DNA from: Pseudomonas abietaniphila
GTDB lineage: Bacteria; Pseudomonadota; Gammaproteobacteria; Pseudomonadales; Pseudomonadaceae
Direction of reading: 5' to 3'
DNA length: 64,000 nt
Assembly: GCF_039697315.1 (NCBI RefSeq)
Contig: NZ_CP155619.1
Coordinates: forward strand, 5,890,001-5,954,000
Shown: positions 45,471 through 55,677 of the stretch, in pieces
Layout: the number at the start of each line of letters is the position of its first letter
Position numbering within the stretch: position 1 is the stretch's first letter
Translations under genes and position numbers: made by a program
Notes under the pieces: generated by a model
Databases searched by the model: none
What the model was told of the DNA's origin: nothing
Seen by the model: only the letters and a program-made list of their open reading frames with translations

Positions 45471-46127
45471 ATGAATCTTCGAATCGCTGCCCTGTTTGCA
45501 CTGGTCGCCGCCCTGGCCGGTTGTGCCGTTCCTGGCGCTCCGCGTTATTCCGATGTGCCTGAAGGGCCGTTTCGAGCTTCTGCGGTCACCTCCAGCGTAG
45601 CGCTCAAGCATACCCAGACCGTTGGGGTGATTTTCACTGAGAACACCGTGGCCAATCTGGCTTACATGGCGCGTTACAACGCCACGGCGCAAGACGGTCT
45701 GGCCGCCAAACTGACTGACAGTCGCATCACTGAGGCCTACGTGAACAGCTCGGACCCTGAGCTGGCGATCAACTGGTTCGCCCAGTCGCTGGAGAAACAG
45801 TTCGCGACCGTGGATTTCTACGAGAACCTCGACGACGTCCTGGCCGCCCGGCCTGATGTGATCGTGCTGCTCGACACCCGTAGCAAGCTGGTGACCGAGC
45901 GCAGTTCTGACGTTCAGGCAAGCATCTCTGCCGAGTTTTTCGACGGCGATTTCAAGTTCATCGGCAAGGCTGAAGGCAGCGATGCCAAGTCGATGTCGCC
46001 GATCTGGAGCCACACCAAACGTGCTCCCGAAATTGCCGCCGACATCAATCAACAGCGTCAGGTGCAGATCAATGCGTTGCAGAAGTTCGATGCGTCGCTG
46101 GATTCGCTGATCAAGGCTGAGTCCTGA
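45471..46127 (+). CDS. Hypothetical lipoprotein
   Basis: A 218-residue protein with a lipoprotein signal (MNLRIAALFALVAALAGC, lipobox LAGC, lipidated C18). The body has SVALKHTQTVGVIFTEN, ELAINWFAQSLEKQF and a RPDVIVLLDTRSKLV strand, the pattern of periplasmic LpoB/LptE-like alpha-beta folds; family not recognised. CTGGAG lies 8 bases upstream of the ATG. A REP pair follows it. Confidence 0.78.
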   Translation: MNLRIAALFALVAALAGCAVPGAPRYSDVPEGPFRASAVTSSVALKHTQTVGVIFTENTVANLAYMARYNATAQDGLAAKLTDSRITEAYVNSSDPELAINWFAQSLEKQFATVDFYENLDDVLAARPDVIVLLDTRSKLVTERSSDVQASISAEFFDGDFKFIGKAEGSDAKSMSPIWSHTKRAPEIAADINQQRQVQINALQKFDASLDSLIKAES

Positions 46128-46144
46128 TTCTGGACAAATCCACG

Positions 46145-46236
46145 ACAGGAGTGCGCTTGCCCGCGATTGCGGTGGTCCTTTGACTGATTTGTCACAGGAC
46201 CCATCGTGACCGCGGGCAATCGCGCTGCTACAGGTC
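46145..46236. repeat. REP pair in inverted orientation (REPIN)
   Basis: A GCGCTTGCCCGCGATTGCGG-type element at about 46150-46175 faces an inverted copy GCGGGCAATCGCGC at about 46211-46226, with the flanking CAGGAG / CTACAGG. It lies between the lipoprotein and selD. Confidence 0.7.
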
Positions 46237-46320
46237 TATGCAGGTCCCGACCATCCAGCCGAACCACCAACGCGCCCCGGCTCTGGTAGACTTCAGCGCC
46301 TTGAATCCAAGGGGCTTCCC

Positions 46321-47355
46321 ATGAACGACACCGTTCGTCTTACCCAATACAGTCACGGCGCCGGGTGCGGCTGCAAGATTTCGCCCAAAGTCCTGGAAAC
46401 CATTCTCGCCGGCAGCGGCGCGCAGAATCTCGATCCGCGTCTGTGGGTCGGCAACGCCTCCCGCGACGATGCTGCGGTCTACGCCATCGATGACGAAAAG
46501 GGCGTGGTTTCCACCACCGACTTCTTCATGCCCATCGTCGACGACCCGTTCGATTTCGGCCGTATCGCGGCCACCAACGCCATCAGCGACATCTACGCCA
46601 TGGGCGGCGACCCGCTGATGGCGATCGCCATTCTCGGCTGGCCGGTCAACGTGCTGGCGCCCGAAATCGCCCGTGAAGTGATCCGGGGCGGCCGCGCAGT
46701 GTGTGACGCCGCAGGTATTCCGCTGGCAGGCGGTCATTCCATTGACGCACCCGAACCGATCTTTGGCCTGGCGGTCACCGGCCTTGTCGAAAAGCGCTTC
46801 ATGAAGCGTAACGACACCGCGACCGTGGGCTGCAAGCTGTTCCTGACCAAGCCTTTGGGCATCGGCATCCTCACGACTGCCGAGAAGAAAGGCCTGTTGC
46901 GTGACGAAGACGTGGGTCTGGCCCGCGACGTCATGTGCACCCTGAACAAGCCCGGCAGCCGCTTTTCCAGGCTGGCAGGCGTCACCGCCATGACGGACGT
47001 CACTGGTTTCGGTTTGTTGGGGCATCTGGTGGAAATGGCCGATGGCAGTCAGCTCACCGCACGCCTGAATGCCGCCGCCGTGCCGCGCCTGGGCAGCGTC
47101 GATTTCTACATCGAACAGGACTGCATTCCTGGCGGCACGCACCGCAATTACGACAGCTACGGCGAACGCATCGGCACGCTGACCGAGGCACAGAAATTGT
47201 TGCTCTGTGACCCGCAAACCAGCGGTGGTCTGTTGATCGCGGTCGAGCCGTCCGGGGAAGCCGCGTTCCTGGCCATGGCCGACGAGCTGGGCTTGAACCT
47301 GTCGCCGATTGGCGAACTGGTTGAGCGACAGCGGCTCGCCGTCGAGGTGTCTTGA
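46321..47355 (+). CDS. selD: Selenide, water dikinase (selenophosphate synthetase)
   Basis: A 344-residue enzyme making selenophosphate from selenide and ATP. N-terminus [20 protein letters not shown] contains the catalytic Cys (C16, E. coli C17) and Lys19; this is the Cys form, no in-frame TGA at that point. Other marks: [24 protein letters not shown] and [10 protein letters not shown]. The stop overlaps the selU start by one base. Together they supply selenouridine in tRNA; no selA/selB/selC is visible in this window. Confidence 0.96.
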   Translation: MNDTVRLTQYSHGAGCGCKISPKVLETILAGSGAQNLDPRLWVGNASRDDAAVYAIDDEKGVVSTTDFFMPIVDDPFDFGRIAATNAISDIYAMGGDPLMAIAILGWPVNVLAPEIAREVIRGGRAVCDAAGIPLAGGHSIDAPEPIFGLAVTGLVEKRFMKRNDTATVGCKLFLTKPLGIGILTTAEKKGLLRDEDVGLARDVMCTLNKPGSRFSRLAGVTAMTDVTGFGLLGHLVEMADGSQLTARLNAAAVPRLGSVDFYIEQDCIPGGTHRNYDSYGERIGTLTEAQKLLLCDPQTSGGLLIAVEPSGEAAFLAMADELGLNLSPIGELVERQRLAVEVS

Positions 47356-48455
47356 TGCGCGACAACAGCGCCCACTTTCGCGACATCTTTCTCCACGACA
47401 TTCCGATGATGGACGTGCGTGCCCCGGTGGAATTCACCAAGGGCGCGTTTCCGGGTGTGATCAACCTGCCGCTGATGAACGATGTCGAGCGGCAGAAGGT
47501 CGGTACCAGCTACAAGCAGGACGGACAGCAGGCGGCCATCGAACTCGGCCACAAACTGGTGTCGGGTGAGCTCAAGCAGGCACGCATCGAGGCCTGGGCG
47601 GCCTTTGCCCACGAGCACCCGGAAGGCTTTTTGTACTGTTTTCGGGGTGGACTGCGTTCGCAGATCACCCAGCAATGGCTGAAGACCGAGGCGGGCATTC
47701 AATACCCGCGCATCATCGGCGGCTATAAGGCCATGCGTAATTTCCTGATCGGGGTCACGGAGCAAGCCGTCGCCGAGTGTGATTTCGTGTTGATCGGCGG
47801 CCTGACCGGGACCGGCAAGACCGAAGTGCTGCAGCAACTGGACAACGCGCTGGACCTGGAAGGCCTCGCCAACCATCGTGGCTCGAGCTTCGGCAAACAC
47901 GCGACGCCGCAGCCGGGGCAGATCGATTTCGAAAACCAGTTGTCGATCGACATTCTGAAAAAGCGCGCCAAGCACCTGCATCAGTTCGTGATCGAGGATG
48001 AAGGCCGGATCGTCGGCAGTCGCGCAGTGCCGCTAGAGCTGTACCGGACCATGCAGGCTGCGCCGTTGGTGTGGCTGGAAGACAGCTTCGAGGGGCGGGT
48101 CGAGCGGATTCTCAAGGATTATGTGATCGACCTGTGCGCCGAGTTCATTGAGGTCCAAGGCGTCGAGACAGGATTTGCAGGGTACGCCGAACGCTTGAAG
48201 CAAAGCCTGTCGAGCATCGTGCGGCGCCTGGGCGGAGAGCGTTATCAGCGTCTGTCTGCGATTATGGACAGTGCGCTGGAAGAGCAGGAACGCAGCGGCG
48301 ACGTCGATCAGCACCGGGCCTGGATCAGCGCCATGCTGAGCGAATACTACGACCCGATGTACGTCCATCAGCGCGACAGCAAGAATGCACGCATCGAATT
48401 TGCCGGTGATCAGGCGGCGGTGGTTGAGTATTTAAGACACAGAACGGCTCGGTAA
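47355..48455 (+). CDS. selU: tRNA 2-selenouridine synthase
   Basis: A 366-residue protein (also called mnmH/ybbB) that converts 2-thiouridine at tRNA wobble positions to 2-selenouridine via geranylated intermediates. N-terminal rhodanese domain with catalytic C95 in YCFRGGLRS and a C-terminal P-loop domain with GLTGTGKT (149-156). The start ATG shares one base with the selD stop (TGATG), typical coupling. A REP pair follows. Confidence 0.95.
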   Translation: MRDNSAHFRDIFLHDIPMMDVRAPVEFTKGAFPGVINLPLMNDVERQKVGTSYKQDGQQAAIELGHKLVSGELKQARIEAWAAFAHEHPEGFLYCFRGGLRSQITQQWLKTEAGIQYPRIIGGYKAMRNFLIGVTEQAVAECDFVLIGGLTGTGKTEVLQQLDNALDLEGLANHRGSSFGKHATPQPGQIDFENQLSIDILKKRAKHLHQFVIEDEGRIVGSRAVPLELYRTMQAAPLVWLEDSFEGRVERILKDYVIDLCAEFIEVQGVETGFAGYAERLKQSLSSIVRRLGGERYQRLSAIMDSALEEQERSGDVDQHRAWISAMLSEYYDPMYVHQRDSKNARIEFAGDQAAVVEYLRHRTAR

Positions 48456-48504
48456 ACCTGCCGATCTGTAAGGTGGTCGAGGTTGCTGCTGGGTGATGAT
48501 ATGT

Positions 48505-48598
48505 CCTGTGGGAGCGAATTCATTCGCGAGAGGCCAGTACAGTCGACGCCCTTCTGTCGCATGAAACACCGCATCGCGAATGAATTCGCTCCCACAGT
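48505..48598. repeat. REP pair in inverted orientation (REPIN)
   Basis: CCTGTGGGAGCGAATT-CATTCGCGAG at 48505-48530 faces the inverted copy ATCGCGAATG-AATTCGCTCC at 48573-48592, followed by CACAG. Between them are about 40 unrelated bases. It occupies the gap between the convergent selU and DUF318 permease genes. Confidence 0.85.
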
Positions 48599-48677
48599 CT
48601 GGATGGCGTGTCACCGCAGGACCTGTGTCAGCCCCCCGCGTTCAAAGGCAACGGGAGCACAGGTTCTGCGTACCGCC

Positions 48678-49733
48678 TTATAACACCGCAGCCCCGATCA
48701 AGCTGCTGACGACGCCCACTACCATGGTCAGCACGCCCACGGTCACCAGCACCTTGCTGTCGAAGGATTTGCGCAGCATCAGCAGCGACGGCAGGCTCAC
48801 GCTCGGCAGGGTCATGAGCAACGCCACAGCCGGCGCGGTGCCCAGACCGAGGGTCATCAGCGTCTGCACGATCGGGATTTCGGCGGCCGTCGGGATCACG
48901 AACAGCGTGCCGACGATGGCCAGCGGCACCAGCCACAGCAGGCTGTTGCCCATGGCGCCATCCACATGCGGGAACAGCCAGACGCGTGCAGCACCCAAAA
49001 TCAGCACCGCCACGACGTAGATCGGGATCGTGGTCCAGAACAGCTGCCAGAGGGTTTTGCCCCAACGGCTCAGCAGGCTGCCTTGCTCCGGCGCTTCCGC
49101 TTCAACCACGGCTTCCACGGCTTGTTCCGGCAATGCTTCGGGTCGTGAGATACGCTGGGCAACCAGCGAAACGCCGACTACCAGGACAATGCCCGCCACC
49201 AGACGCAACGCGGTGAAACCCCAGCCCAGAACGAAACCCATGAACACCAGCGTTGCCGGGTTGAGGACCGGATTGGCGATCCAGAACGCCAGTGCGGCGC
49301 CCACTGACACATTCTGCTTGCGCAGGCCCGCCGCGACGGGCGCTGCGCAGCAGCTGCACATCATGCCGGGCAGGGCGAACAGGCCGCCACGCACGGTAGA
49401 GCCCAAGCCCGCACGACCGAACATGCGCAGCAGCCAGTCACGCGGGATCAGCACTTGCAGCAGCGAACCGAGGATCACCGCCAGCACGGCCGCTTTCCAG
49501 ATCGCCAGGAAATACACCTGAGCGTATGCCAGCGCAGCGGCCCACGGGTTCGCGGGGTTGTCATTGATGATCGAGCCGCCAATGTTATGCGTATCGGCGG
49601 CGACGAAGGACTTCAGGTAATACGGCGACCATTTGACATAGTACAGACCGATGGCGGCCACCAGCAGAAACACCAGAGGTTTCCACCAGAAAGACCAGCC
49701 ACGGCGTTCAGTGGCGAGCGGGAGTGTGGACAT
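48678..49733 (-). CDS. DUF318 (PF03773) permease, ArsP-like
   Basis: A 351-residue inner-membrane protein with about 8-10 membrane segments in two halves joined by an acidic loop (EQAVEAVVEAEAPEQGS). It has a cysteine-rich motif, GMMCSCCAAPVAAGLRKQ, followed by ALAFWIANPVLNPATL; the related (TP)xCSC motif in ArsP permeases takes part in organoarsenical efflux. Metal or metalloid transport is inferred; no ArsR gene is adjacent. Start at 49733 (MSTLPLATERRGW); a longer frame upstream has no support. The ribosome binding site is weak. Confidence 0.82.
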   Translation of the reverse strand: MSTLPLATERRGWSFWWKPLVFLLVAAIGLYYVKWSPYYLKSFVAADTHNIGGSIINDNPANPWAAALAYAQVYFLAIWKAAVLAVILGSLLQVLIPRDWLLRMFGRAGLGSTVRGGLFALPGMMCSCCAAPVAAGLRKQNVSVGAALAFWIANPVLNPATLVFMGFVLGWGFTALRLVAGIVLVVGVSLVAQRISRPEALPEQAVEAVVEAEAPEQGSLLSRWGKTLWQLFWTTIPIYVVAVLILGAARVWLFPHVDGAMGNSLLWLVPLAIVGTLFVIPTAAEIPIVQTLMTLGLGTAPAVALLMTLPSVSLPSLLMLRKSFDSKVLVTVGVLTMVVGVVSSLIGAAVL

Positions 49734-49885
49734 GAGGGGCACCGGGGCAAGAAAACAGGGGCGCGATGATACGCTTTCGCAAACCAGTGTAGTAGGTGTT
49801 GCAACGTGTGTCGGGCGCGCGCGGGTCGTTCTCTGAAGCGTTCTGCGCAGCTGAGGCCACCGCTCACAAACCACGCCGGGCTGCG

Positions 49886-51484
49886 TCACCCCCCAAACAC
49901 CAGCCCCGACGCCTTCAACAGCTCTCGCGTATACACCTGCTGGGGATTGGCAAAAATTTGCCGCGACGGCCCTTGCTCGACCACCTTGCCGTCCTTGATC
50001 ACGATCAGGTCGTGGGCCAGGGCATGGACCACGGCCAGGTCATGGCTGATGAACAGGTACGTGAGGCCGTGGCGGATCTGCAAATCCCCCAGCAGCGCGA
50101 CAATCTGCTTCTGCACCGTGCGATCCAGTGCCGAGGTTGGTTCGTCCAGCAGAATCAGGTCAGGCTCCAGCACCAGCGCTCGTGCGATGGAAATGCGCTG
50201 GCGTTGACCGCCGGAGAACTCATGGGGATAGCGATGACGCGTGTCCGGATCCAGACCGACTTCGCGCAATACCCGAATGACCGTTTGCTCCCGCGCCTGC
50301 GGCGTGCCGATGCCGTGGGTCAACAACCCTTCGGCGATGATCTGTTGCACGGTCATCCTCGGACTGAGGCTGCCGAACGGGTCTTGAAACACCACCTGCA
50401 AGCGCTTGCGCAGAGGGCGCATCCGGTCCTGGCTGTGCAGGCTCAGTTCCTTATTGCCGAAGCGGATGCCGCCCTCGGAATCGACCAGCCGCAAGATCGC
50501 TTGCCCGAGTGTGGATTTCCCCGAGCCCGATTCGCCGACGATCCCCAGCGTCTTGCCCTTGAGCAGCTCGAAACTGACCCCGTCCACCGCCTTGATGTAC
50601 TGCCGCTGGCGGCTGAACAGGGGCTTGGGCAGGGGAAACCAGACTTTCAGTTCATCCACCGACAGCAGCGTTTGCGAATGCACGCTGGGCACGGGCTCGC
50701 CGTCCGGCTCGGCATTGATCAGCAAGCGGCTGTATGCATGTTGCGGGTGACTGAACAGGGTGTGACAGTCGGCTTCTTCGACGATTTCGCCGGCACGCAT
50801 CACGCAGACCCGCTGTGCGATGCGCCTGACCAGATTGAGGTCGTGGCTGATCAGCAGCAACGACATCCCCAGCCGCGCCTGCAACGATTTCAGCAGCTCC
50901 AGGATCTTTACCTGCACGGTCACGTCCAGCGCGGTGGTGGGCTCGTCCGCAATCAGCAGGTCGGGTTCGTTGGCCAGCGCCATGGCAATCATCACCCGTT
51001 GCCGTTGACCTCCGGACAGCTGATGGGGATAGGCTTTGAGGCGGTGCTGAGGGTTGTGGATGCCGACCAGCGCCAGCAGTTCCAAGGTGCGCGCACGTGC
51101 CGCGTTGCCTTTGAGGCCCTTATGCATCGCCAGGATTTCGCCGATCTGCTTTTCCACGGTGTGCAGCGGGTTGAGTGAGCTCATCGGCTCCTGAAAGATC
51201 ATGGCGATCCGGTTGCCGCGCAGGCCGCGTAGCTGGCTGTCGCTGGCATGCACCAGATCGAGGCCGTTGTAGCAGATGTTTCCTTGCGTGGTGACGGTCT
51301 TCTTGGGCAGCAGGCGCAGGATCGAGTGCGCCGTCACCGATTTGCCCGACCCCGACTCGCCTACCAGCGCCAGGCATTCCCCCCGGCGGATCGACAGGTC
51401 GATGCCGTGGACCACCTCGGTGCCATTGAAGGCTACGCGCAGCTTGCGGATCTCGATCAGGCTCTCATGTTTGGCGTCGTTCAC
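49886..51484 (-). CDS. yejF: Peptide ABC transporter ATPase, YejF type (two fused nucleotide-binding domains)
   Basis: A 532-residue ATPase containing two complete ABC domains. The first has GESGSGKS at 42-49, LSGGQRQR and ADEPTTALD; the second has GESGSGKST near 330, FSGGQRQR and DEPTSALD. It powers the YejB/YejE permease. Start is GTG at 51484 with GAGG about 9 bases upstream. Last gene of the tonB-exbBD-receptor-yejABEF cluster, 9 bases after yejE. Confidence 0.93.
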   Translation of the reverse strand: MNDAKHESLIEIRKLRVAFNGTEVVHGIDLSIRRGECLALVGESGSGKSVTAHSILRLLPKKTVTTQGNICYNGLDLVHASDSQLRGLRGNRIAMIFQEPMSSLNPLHTVEKQIGEILAMHKGLKGNAARARTLELLALVGIHNPQHRLKAYPHQLSGGQRQRVMIAMALANEPDLLIADEPTTALDVTVQVKILELLKSLQARLGMSLLLISHDLNLVRRIAQRVCVMRAGEIVEEADCHTLFSHPQHAYSRLLINAEPDGEPVPSVHSQTLLSVDELKVWFPLPKPLFSRQRQYIKAVDGVSFELLKGKTLGIVGESGSGKSTLGQAILRLVDSEGGIRFGNKELSLHSQDRMRPLRKRLQVVFQDPFGSLSPRMTVQQIIAEGLLTHGIGTPQAREQTVIRVLREVGLDPDTRHRYPHEFSGGQRQRISIARALVLEPDLILLDEPTSALDRTVQKQIVALLGDLQIRHGLTYLFISHDLAVVHALAHDLIVIKDGKVVEQGPSRQIFANPQQVYTRELLKASGLVFGG

Positions 51485-51493
51485 AGTCGCACC

Positions 51494-52516
51494 TCAGGTT
51501 CGGGGATCGAAAGCGTCACGGCAGGCTTCGCCGATGAACACCAAGAGGGAAAGAATCAGCGCCAGCGAACAGAATGCTGTCAGGCCCAACCACGGCGCCT
51601 GCAAATTGCGCTTGGCCTGGCCAATCAGTTCGCCCAGCGACGCGCTGCCTGCGGGCATGCCGAAGCCCAGGAAGTCCAGCGCGGTCAGGGTTGCAATGGC
51701 CCCGGTGACGATGAAGGGCAGGTAGGTGAGGGTGCTGGTCATCGCGTTGGGCAGGATGTGGCGCAGCAGCAGCGCGCTGTCGGTCAGCCCCAGCGCGCGA
51801 GCGGCTTTGACGTACTCCAGATTGCGCCCGCGCAGGCATTCGGCGCGCACGACATCGACCAGTGCCAGCCAGGAGAACAGCGCCATGATGCCCAACAACC
51901 ACCAGAAGCTCGGCTCGACGAAACCGGACAGAATGATCAGCAGGTACAGCACGGGCAATCCCGACCAGATTTCCTGCAGGCGCTGGCCGAACAAGTCCGC
52001 CATCCCGCCGTAATAGCCTTGAATCGCCCCGGCGAACACGCCGATCACCGTGCTGATGGCGGTCAGCAGCAAGGCAAACAGAATGGATACCCGTGTGCCG
52101 AACAGAACCCGCGCCATGACATCCCGTGCCTGATCGTCGGTGCCCAGCCAGTTGCGTGCGCTCGGTGGGCTGGGCGAGGGCGCCTTGAGGTCATAGTTGA
52201 TGGTGTCGTAGCTGAACGGGATGGGCGCCCAGAGCATCCATCCACCTTGCGATTCAATCAGGTTGCGCACGTAATCGCTGGCGTAATCCGGCTCGAAGGG
52301 CAGTTCGCCGCCGAAGTCGGTTTCCACGTACTGATGCAGTGTCGGGTAATACAGGTGGCCCTTGTAACTGACAATCAGGGGCCGGTCGTTGGCAATCAGC
52401 TCGCCGCACAGGCATATCAGCAGCAAGGCAACGAAGATCCACAGGGACCACCAGCCACGCCGATTGGCCCTGAAATGCGCCATTCGGCGTTGGCTCTGCG
52501 GTGAAAATTCGAACAT
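51494..52516 (-). CDS. yejE: Peptide ABC transporter permease, YejE type
   Basis: A 340-residue permease with about six membrane segments. It starts with FRANRRGWWSLWIFVALLLICLCGE, has a long periplasmic loop (residues about 50-125) and the EAA-type cytoplasmic loop VVRAECLRGRNLEYVKAARALGL. Its start overlaps the yejB stop (ATGA). In E. coli the YejABEF system imports microcin C and peptides. Confidence 0.93.
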   Translation of the reverse strand: MFEFSPQSQRRMAHFRANRRGWWSLWIFVALLLICLCGELIANDRPLIVSYKGHLYYPTLHQYVETDFGGELPFEPDYASDYVRNLIESQGGWMLWAPIPFSYDTINYDLKAPSPSPPSARNWLGTDDQARDVMARVLFGTRVSILFALLLTAISTVIGVFAGAIQGYYGGMADLFGQRLQEIWSGLPVLYLLIILSGFVEPSFWWLLGIMALFSWLALVDVVRAECLRGRNLEYVKAARALGLTDSALLLRHILPNAMTSTLTYLPFIVTGAIATLTALDFLGFGMPAGSASLGELIGQAKRNLQAPWLGLTAFCSLALILSLLVFIGEACRDAFDPRT

Positions 52517-53586
52517 CAGGCGCTCCTCGCGGAAAAGTCGATGCGCGGGTCGACCAGGGTGTAGCAGAGGTCGCCCACCAGCTTGATCAGCAGGCCGAAC
52601 AGGGTGAACAGGAACAACGTGCCGAACACCACCGGGTAGTCACGGGACACGGCGGCCTCGTAGCTCATGCGACCGATGCCATCCAGGCCGAAGATGGTTT
52701 CGATCAACAGGGAGCCAGCGAAAAACACCTCGATCAACGCCTGGGGAATCCCGGCCACCACCAGCAGCATGGCGTTGCGGAACACATGCCCGTACAACAC
52801 CCGGTTTTCGCTCAGGCCTTTGGCCCGTGCGGTGACCACGTACTGGCGGCTGATCTCGTTGAGGAAGCTGTTTTTGGTGAGGATGGTCAGGGTGGCGAAC
52901 CCGCCAATCACCAGGGCACTGACCGGCAAGACCAGGTGCCGCAGGTAGTCGCGCAGCTTGCCGAAGGTCGAGAGGCTGTCGAAGTCGTCCGACACCAACC
53001 CTTGCGCCGGAAACCAGCTCAGGTAACTGCCGCCGGCGAACACCACGATGAGCAGGATCGCGAACAGAAATGCCGGAATGGCGTAGCCGATGATGATCAT
53101 CGTGCTGCTCCAGACGTCGAACCGGCTGCCGTGGTGCACGGCCTTGCGGATGCCCAACGGAATCGAGATCAGGTAGGTGATCAGCGTCGCCCACAGGCCC
53201 AGCGACAGGGTCACCGGCAGTTTCTGGGCAATCAGGCCAGTCACCGTCGCGCCGCGAAAGAAGCTGCTGCCAAAGTCCAGCTGCGCATAGTGGGTCAGCA
53301 TCAGCCAGAGGCGCTCGTGCATCGGTTGGTCGAAGCCGTATTGGTGCTTGATTGCCTCCACCAGCGCCGGATCCAGACCTTGCGAGCTGCGGCTGACACT
53401 GCCGCTTGCAGCGACTTCACCACCGCCCCCGCCAATCCCGGCGTGCGTGCTCAAGCCCTGGACCCGCGCGATGGCCTGTTCCACCGGGCCGCCGGGCGCT
53501 GCCTGCACGATGAGAAAATTGACCACCAGAATGCAGAGCAACGTTGGAATGATCAGCAACAGGCGACGCATTGCGTAAGCCAGCAT
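52516..53586 (-). CDS. yejB: Peptide ABC transporter permease, YejB type
   Basis: A 356-residue permease starting [27 protein letters not shown], typical of DppB/YejB. A long periplasmic loop includes a [13 protein letters not shown] stretch, unusually Gly-rich. The EAA loop reads [30 protein letters not shown]. The ATG at 53586 is 1 base after the yejA stop, so the genes are coupled. Confidence 0.93.
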   Translation of the reverse strand: MLAYAMRRLLLIIPTLLCILVVNFLIVQAAPGGPVEQAIARVQGLSTHAGIGGGGGEVAASGSVSRSSQGLDPALVEAIKHQYGFDQPMHERLWLMLTHYAQLDFGSSFFRGATVTGLIAQKLPVTLSLGLWATLITYLISIPLGIRKAVHHGSRFDVWSSTMIIIGYAIPAFLFAILLIVVFAGGSYLSWFPAQGLVSDDFDSLSTFGKLRDYLRHLVLPVSALVIGGFATLTILTKNSFLNEISRQYVVTARAKGLSENRVLYGHVFRNAMLLVVAGIPQALIEVFFAGSLLIETIFGLDGIGRMSYEAAVSRDYPVVFGTLFLFTLFGLLIKLVGDLCYTLVDPRIDFSARSA

Positions 53587-53587
53587 C

Positions 53588-55525
53588 TCAGCGCCCCTCG
53601 TTCTGAGCGGTGGACGGGTTCGGCGCACTGGTCTGCGGTGCCAGGCGCGCGGCCATTTCCTGATTGGTCAGCGCGGTCGGGCTGACCTGCCACCAACTGT
53701 CCAGGCCCACGTCATAGATCGGCTCAACCTTTGGCCTGCCGAATCGGTTGGCAAACACCACGGGCGTGCCTTGGGAGTAATAATTCGGAATCATGTAGAA
53801 ACCCCACAGCAGCACCCGGTCCAGTGCGCGGGCGTAATGCAGCATGTCGTTGCGGCTGTTGGCGGTCACCAGCCCGTCGATGAGCGTGTCCACGGCCGGG
53901 TTGCGCAGCACCATGGCGTTGGAACTGCCGACCTGCCGCGCGCTCTGTGAGCCAAACAGGTTGTACAGCTCGCGACCGGGCGAGAGGATCGGATTGCCAT
54001 TGTTGGGCAGCGTGACCACGATCATGTCGTAGTCCCGGGCGTTGAGACGGTTCATGTATTGCGCCGAATCGACGAGGCGAAAGTTCAGGGTGATACCGAT
54101 CTGCGCCAGCACCCGCTTGTAGGGCAACACCAGACGATCGAACCCGCCCTGGCCGTCAAGAAAGGTGAATTCCAGCGGCTGACCCGCAGCGTTCACCAGG
54201 CGGTTGTTTTGCGGATGCCAGCCAGCCTCGGCCAGCAACTTCAGCGCCTGCAATTGCTTGTCACGGATGTAGCCGCTGCCGTCAGTTTTCGGGGCCTGCC
54301 AGACCTGGCTGAACACTTCGTCCGGTATCTGCCCGCGCAGCGGTTCGAGGATGCTCAGCTCTTGCGCGTCTGGCAGCGCGGTGGCCGCCATCTCGCTTTT
54401 GGGGAAATAGGTCTGCTCACGCACATAGAAGTTGCGCATGATCTGGCGGTTGACCCACTCGAAATCCCAGAGCATGGCCAGCGCTTCACGCACGCGGCGG
54501 TCTTGAAACATCGGTTTGTCAAGGTTGAACACGAAGCCTTGCCCGGCAACCGGGCGCCGTTTGGCCAGGATGGTTTTTTGCAGGCGGCCGTCCAGCAGGG
54601 TGGGCGCGGTGTAGCCCACCACGTAACCGGAGGATGAAAATTCACGGTTGTAATCGAAGCTGCCCGCCTGAACCAGCTGCCGGGCGACGTCGGTGTCGCC
54701 ATAGAAATTCACGGTCAGGGTGTCGAAGTTGTACAGCCCGCGGCTGACCGGCAAGTCCTTGGCCCACCAGTCTTTGACGCGCTGAAAACTCACGCTGCGC
54801 CCGGCATCGACTCGGGACACACGGTACGGCCCGCTGCCCAAGGGCGGCTCGAAACCGCCGCCCTTGGTGAAGTCGCGGGTCTTCCACCAGTGCTCGGGAA
54901 GAATGCGCATGCTCGCAAGGTCCAGCGCCAACGTACGGTTGAGGTTGTTCTTGAAGTCGAAACGAATCTGTCCGGGCGCCTCGATCACCACGTCCTTGAC
55001 GTCGCCGTATAACGGCCGGTAACTGAAGCTGCCTTGAGTGATCAGGGTCTGGTAGGTGTAACGCACGTCCTCGGCGGTGATCGGTGTCCCGTCATCGAAG
55101 CGCGCGTTGGGGTTCAAATAGAAGCGTACCCACAGGTTGCCGGGGTCGCGTTCAAGCTTTTCCGCGACCAGTCCGTAAACGGTGTAAGGCTCATCGAGTG
55201 AGCGATAGGCCAGTGGCGCGTAGACCCACGTGTCGATCTGGCTCACGGAAATCCCCTGATCCACATAGGGCGTCAGGTAGTTGTACTGGCCGATCTCCTC
55301 GGCCGCGCGGCTCATCGATCCGCCCTTGGGCGCGTAAGGGTCGACGTAATCGAAATGCTGGAAGTCGGCCGGGTACTTGGGCGGTTCGCCGTACACGGTC
55401 AAGGCATGCACGGGGGCGGCAATCGCCATCGGCACCCCGGACAGCAGCGAGATGAAAAACACCGCGGTGTAGAGCAGTGCGATGCCGGGCAGCAGGCGTC
55501 GCAACGAAAGAGGGGAGGCGCACAT
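53588..55525 (-). CDS. yejA: Periplasmic peptide-binding protein, YejA type
   Basis: A 645-residue extracellular solute-binding protein (family 5). Sec signal sequence about 1-41 ([21 protein letters not shown], cleaved after PVHA-like site). The mature N-terminus has [30 protein letters not shown] and then [30 protein letters not shown], family 5 marks. AAGGA lies about 11 bases upstream of the ATG at 55525. It presents ligand to YejBEF. Preceded by a terminator-like hairpin, so its expression relative to the receptor may be tuned. Confidence 0.92.
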   Translation of the reverse strand: MCASPLSLRRLLPGIALLYTAVFFISLLSGVPMAIAAPVHALTVYGEPPKYPADFQHFDYVDPYAPKGGSMSRAAEEIGQYNYLTPYVDQGISVSQIDTWVYAPLAYRSLDEPYTVYGLVAEKLERDPGNLWVRFYLNPNARFDDGTPITAEDVRYTYQTLITQGSFSYRPLYGDVKDVVIEAPGQIRFDFKNNLNRTLALDLASMRILPEHWWKTRDFTKGGGFEPPLGSGPYRVSRVDAGRSVSFQRVKDWWAKDLPVSRGLYNFDTLTVNFYGDTDVARQLVQAGSFDYNREFSSSGYVVGYTAPTLLDGRLQKTILAKRRPVAGQGFVFNLDKPMFQDRRVREALAMLWDFEWVNRQIMRNFYVREQTYFPKSEMAATALPDAQELSILEPLRGQIPDEVFSQVWQAPKTDGSGYIRDKQLQALKLLAEAGWHPQNNRLVNAAGQPLEFTFLDGQGGFDRLVLPYKRVLAQIGITLNFRLVDSAQYMNRLNARDYDMIVVTLPNNGNPILSPGRELYNLFGSQSARQVGSSNAMVLRNPAVDTLIDGLVTANSRNDMLHYARALDRVLLWGFYMIPNYYSQGTPVVFANRFGRPKVEPIYDVGLDSWWQVSPTALTNQEMAARLAPQTSAPNPSTAQNEGR

Positions 55526-55571
55526 GTTTGGACAATCCTTGGTTTGCTGATCGACGCACTTCAGGCGCTGA

Positions 55572-55620
55572 GAAAAAATCCCCCGGCCGGGGAAGGTGGA
55601 CGAAACCTGAAAGCCGGGGG
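55572..55620 (-). terminator. Terminator-like hairpin between receptor and yejA
   Basis: On the minus strand CCCCCGGC (complement of 55613-55620) pairs with GCCGGGGG (complement of 55580-55587) and is followed by ATTTTTTC (55579-55572). It lies 57 bases after the receptor stop and 47 before the yejA ATG. No promoter fits in the remaining space, so partial readthrough seems needed for yejABEF expression. Confidence 0.65.
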
Positions 55621-55638
55621 CGCGATTTCGCAGAAGTA

Positions 55639-55670
55639 CCCTGACGCGCCGGAGCATGAGCGCGTCAGGG
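55639..55670 (-). promoter_or_regulatory. Perfect 11-bp hairpin after the receptor gene
   Basis: CCCTGACGCGC (55639-55649) and GCGCGTCAGGG (55660-55670) pair perfectly with a 10-base loop, 8 bases after the receptor stop. No T-run. Possibly protects the 3' end of the receptor message. Confidence 0.6.
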
Positions 55671-55677
55671 GTCAGGC

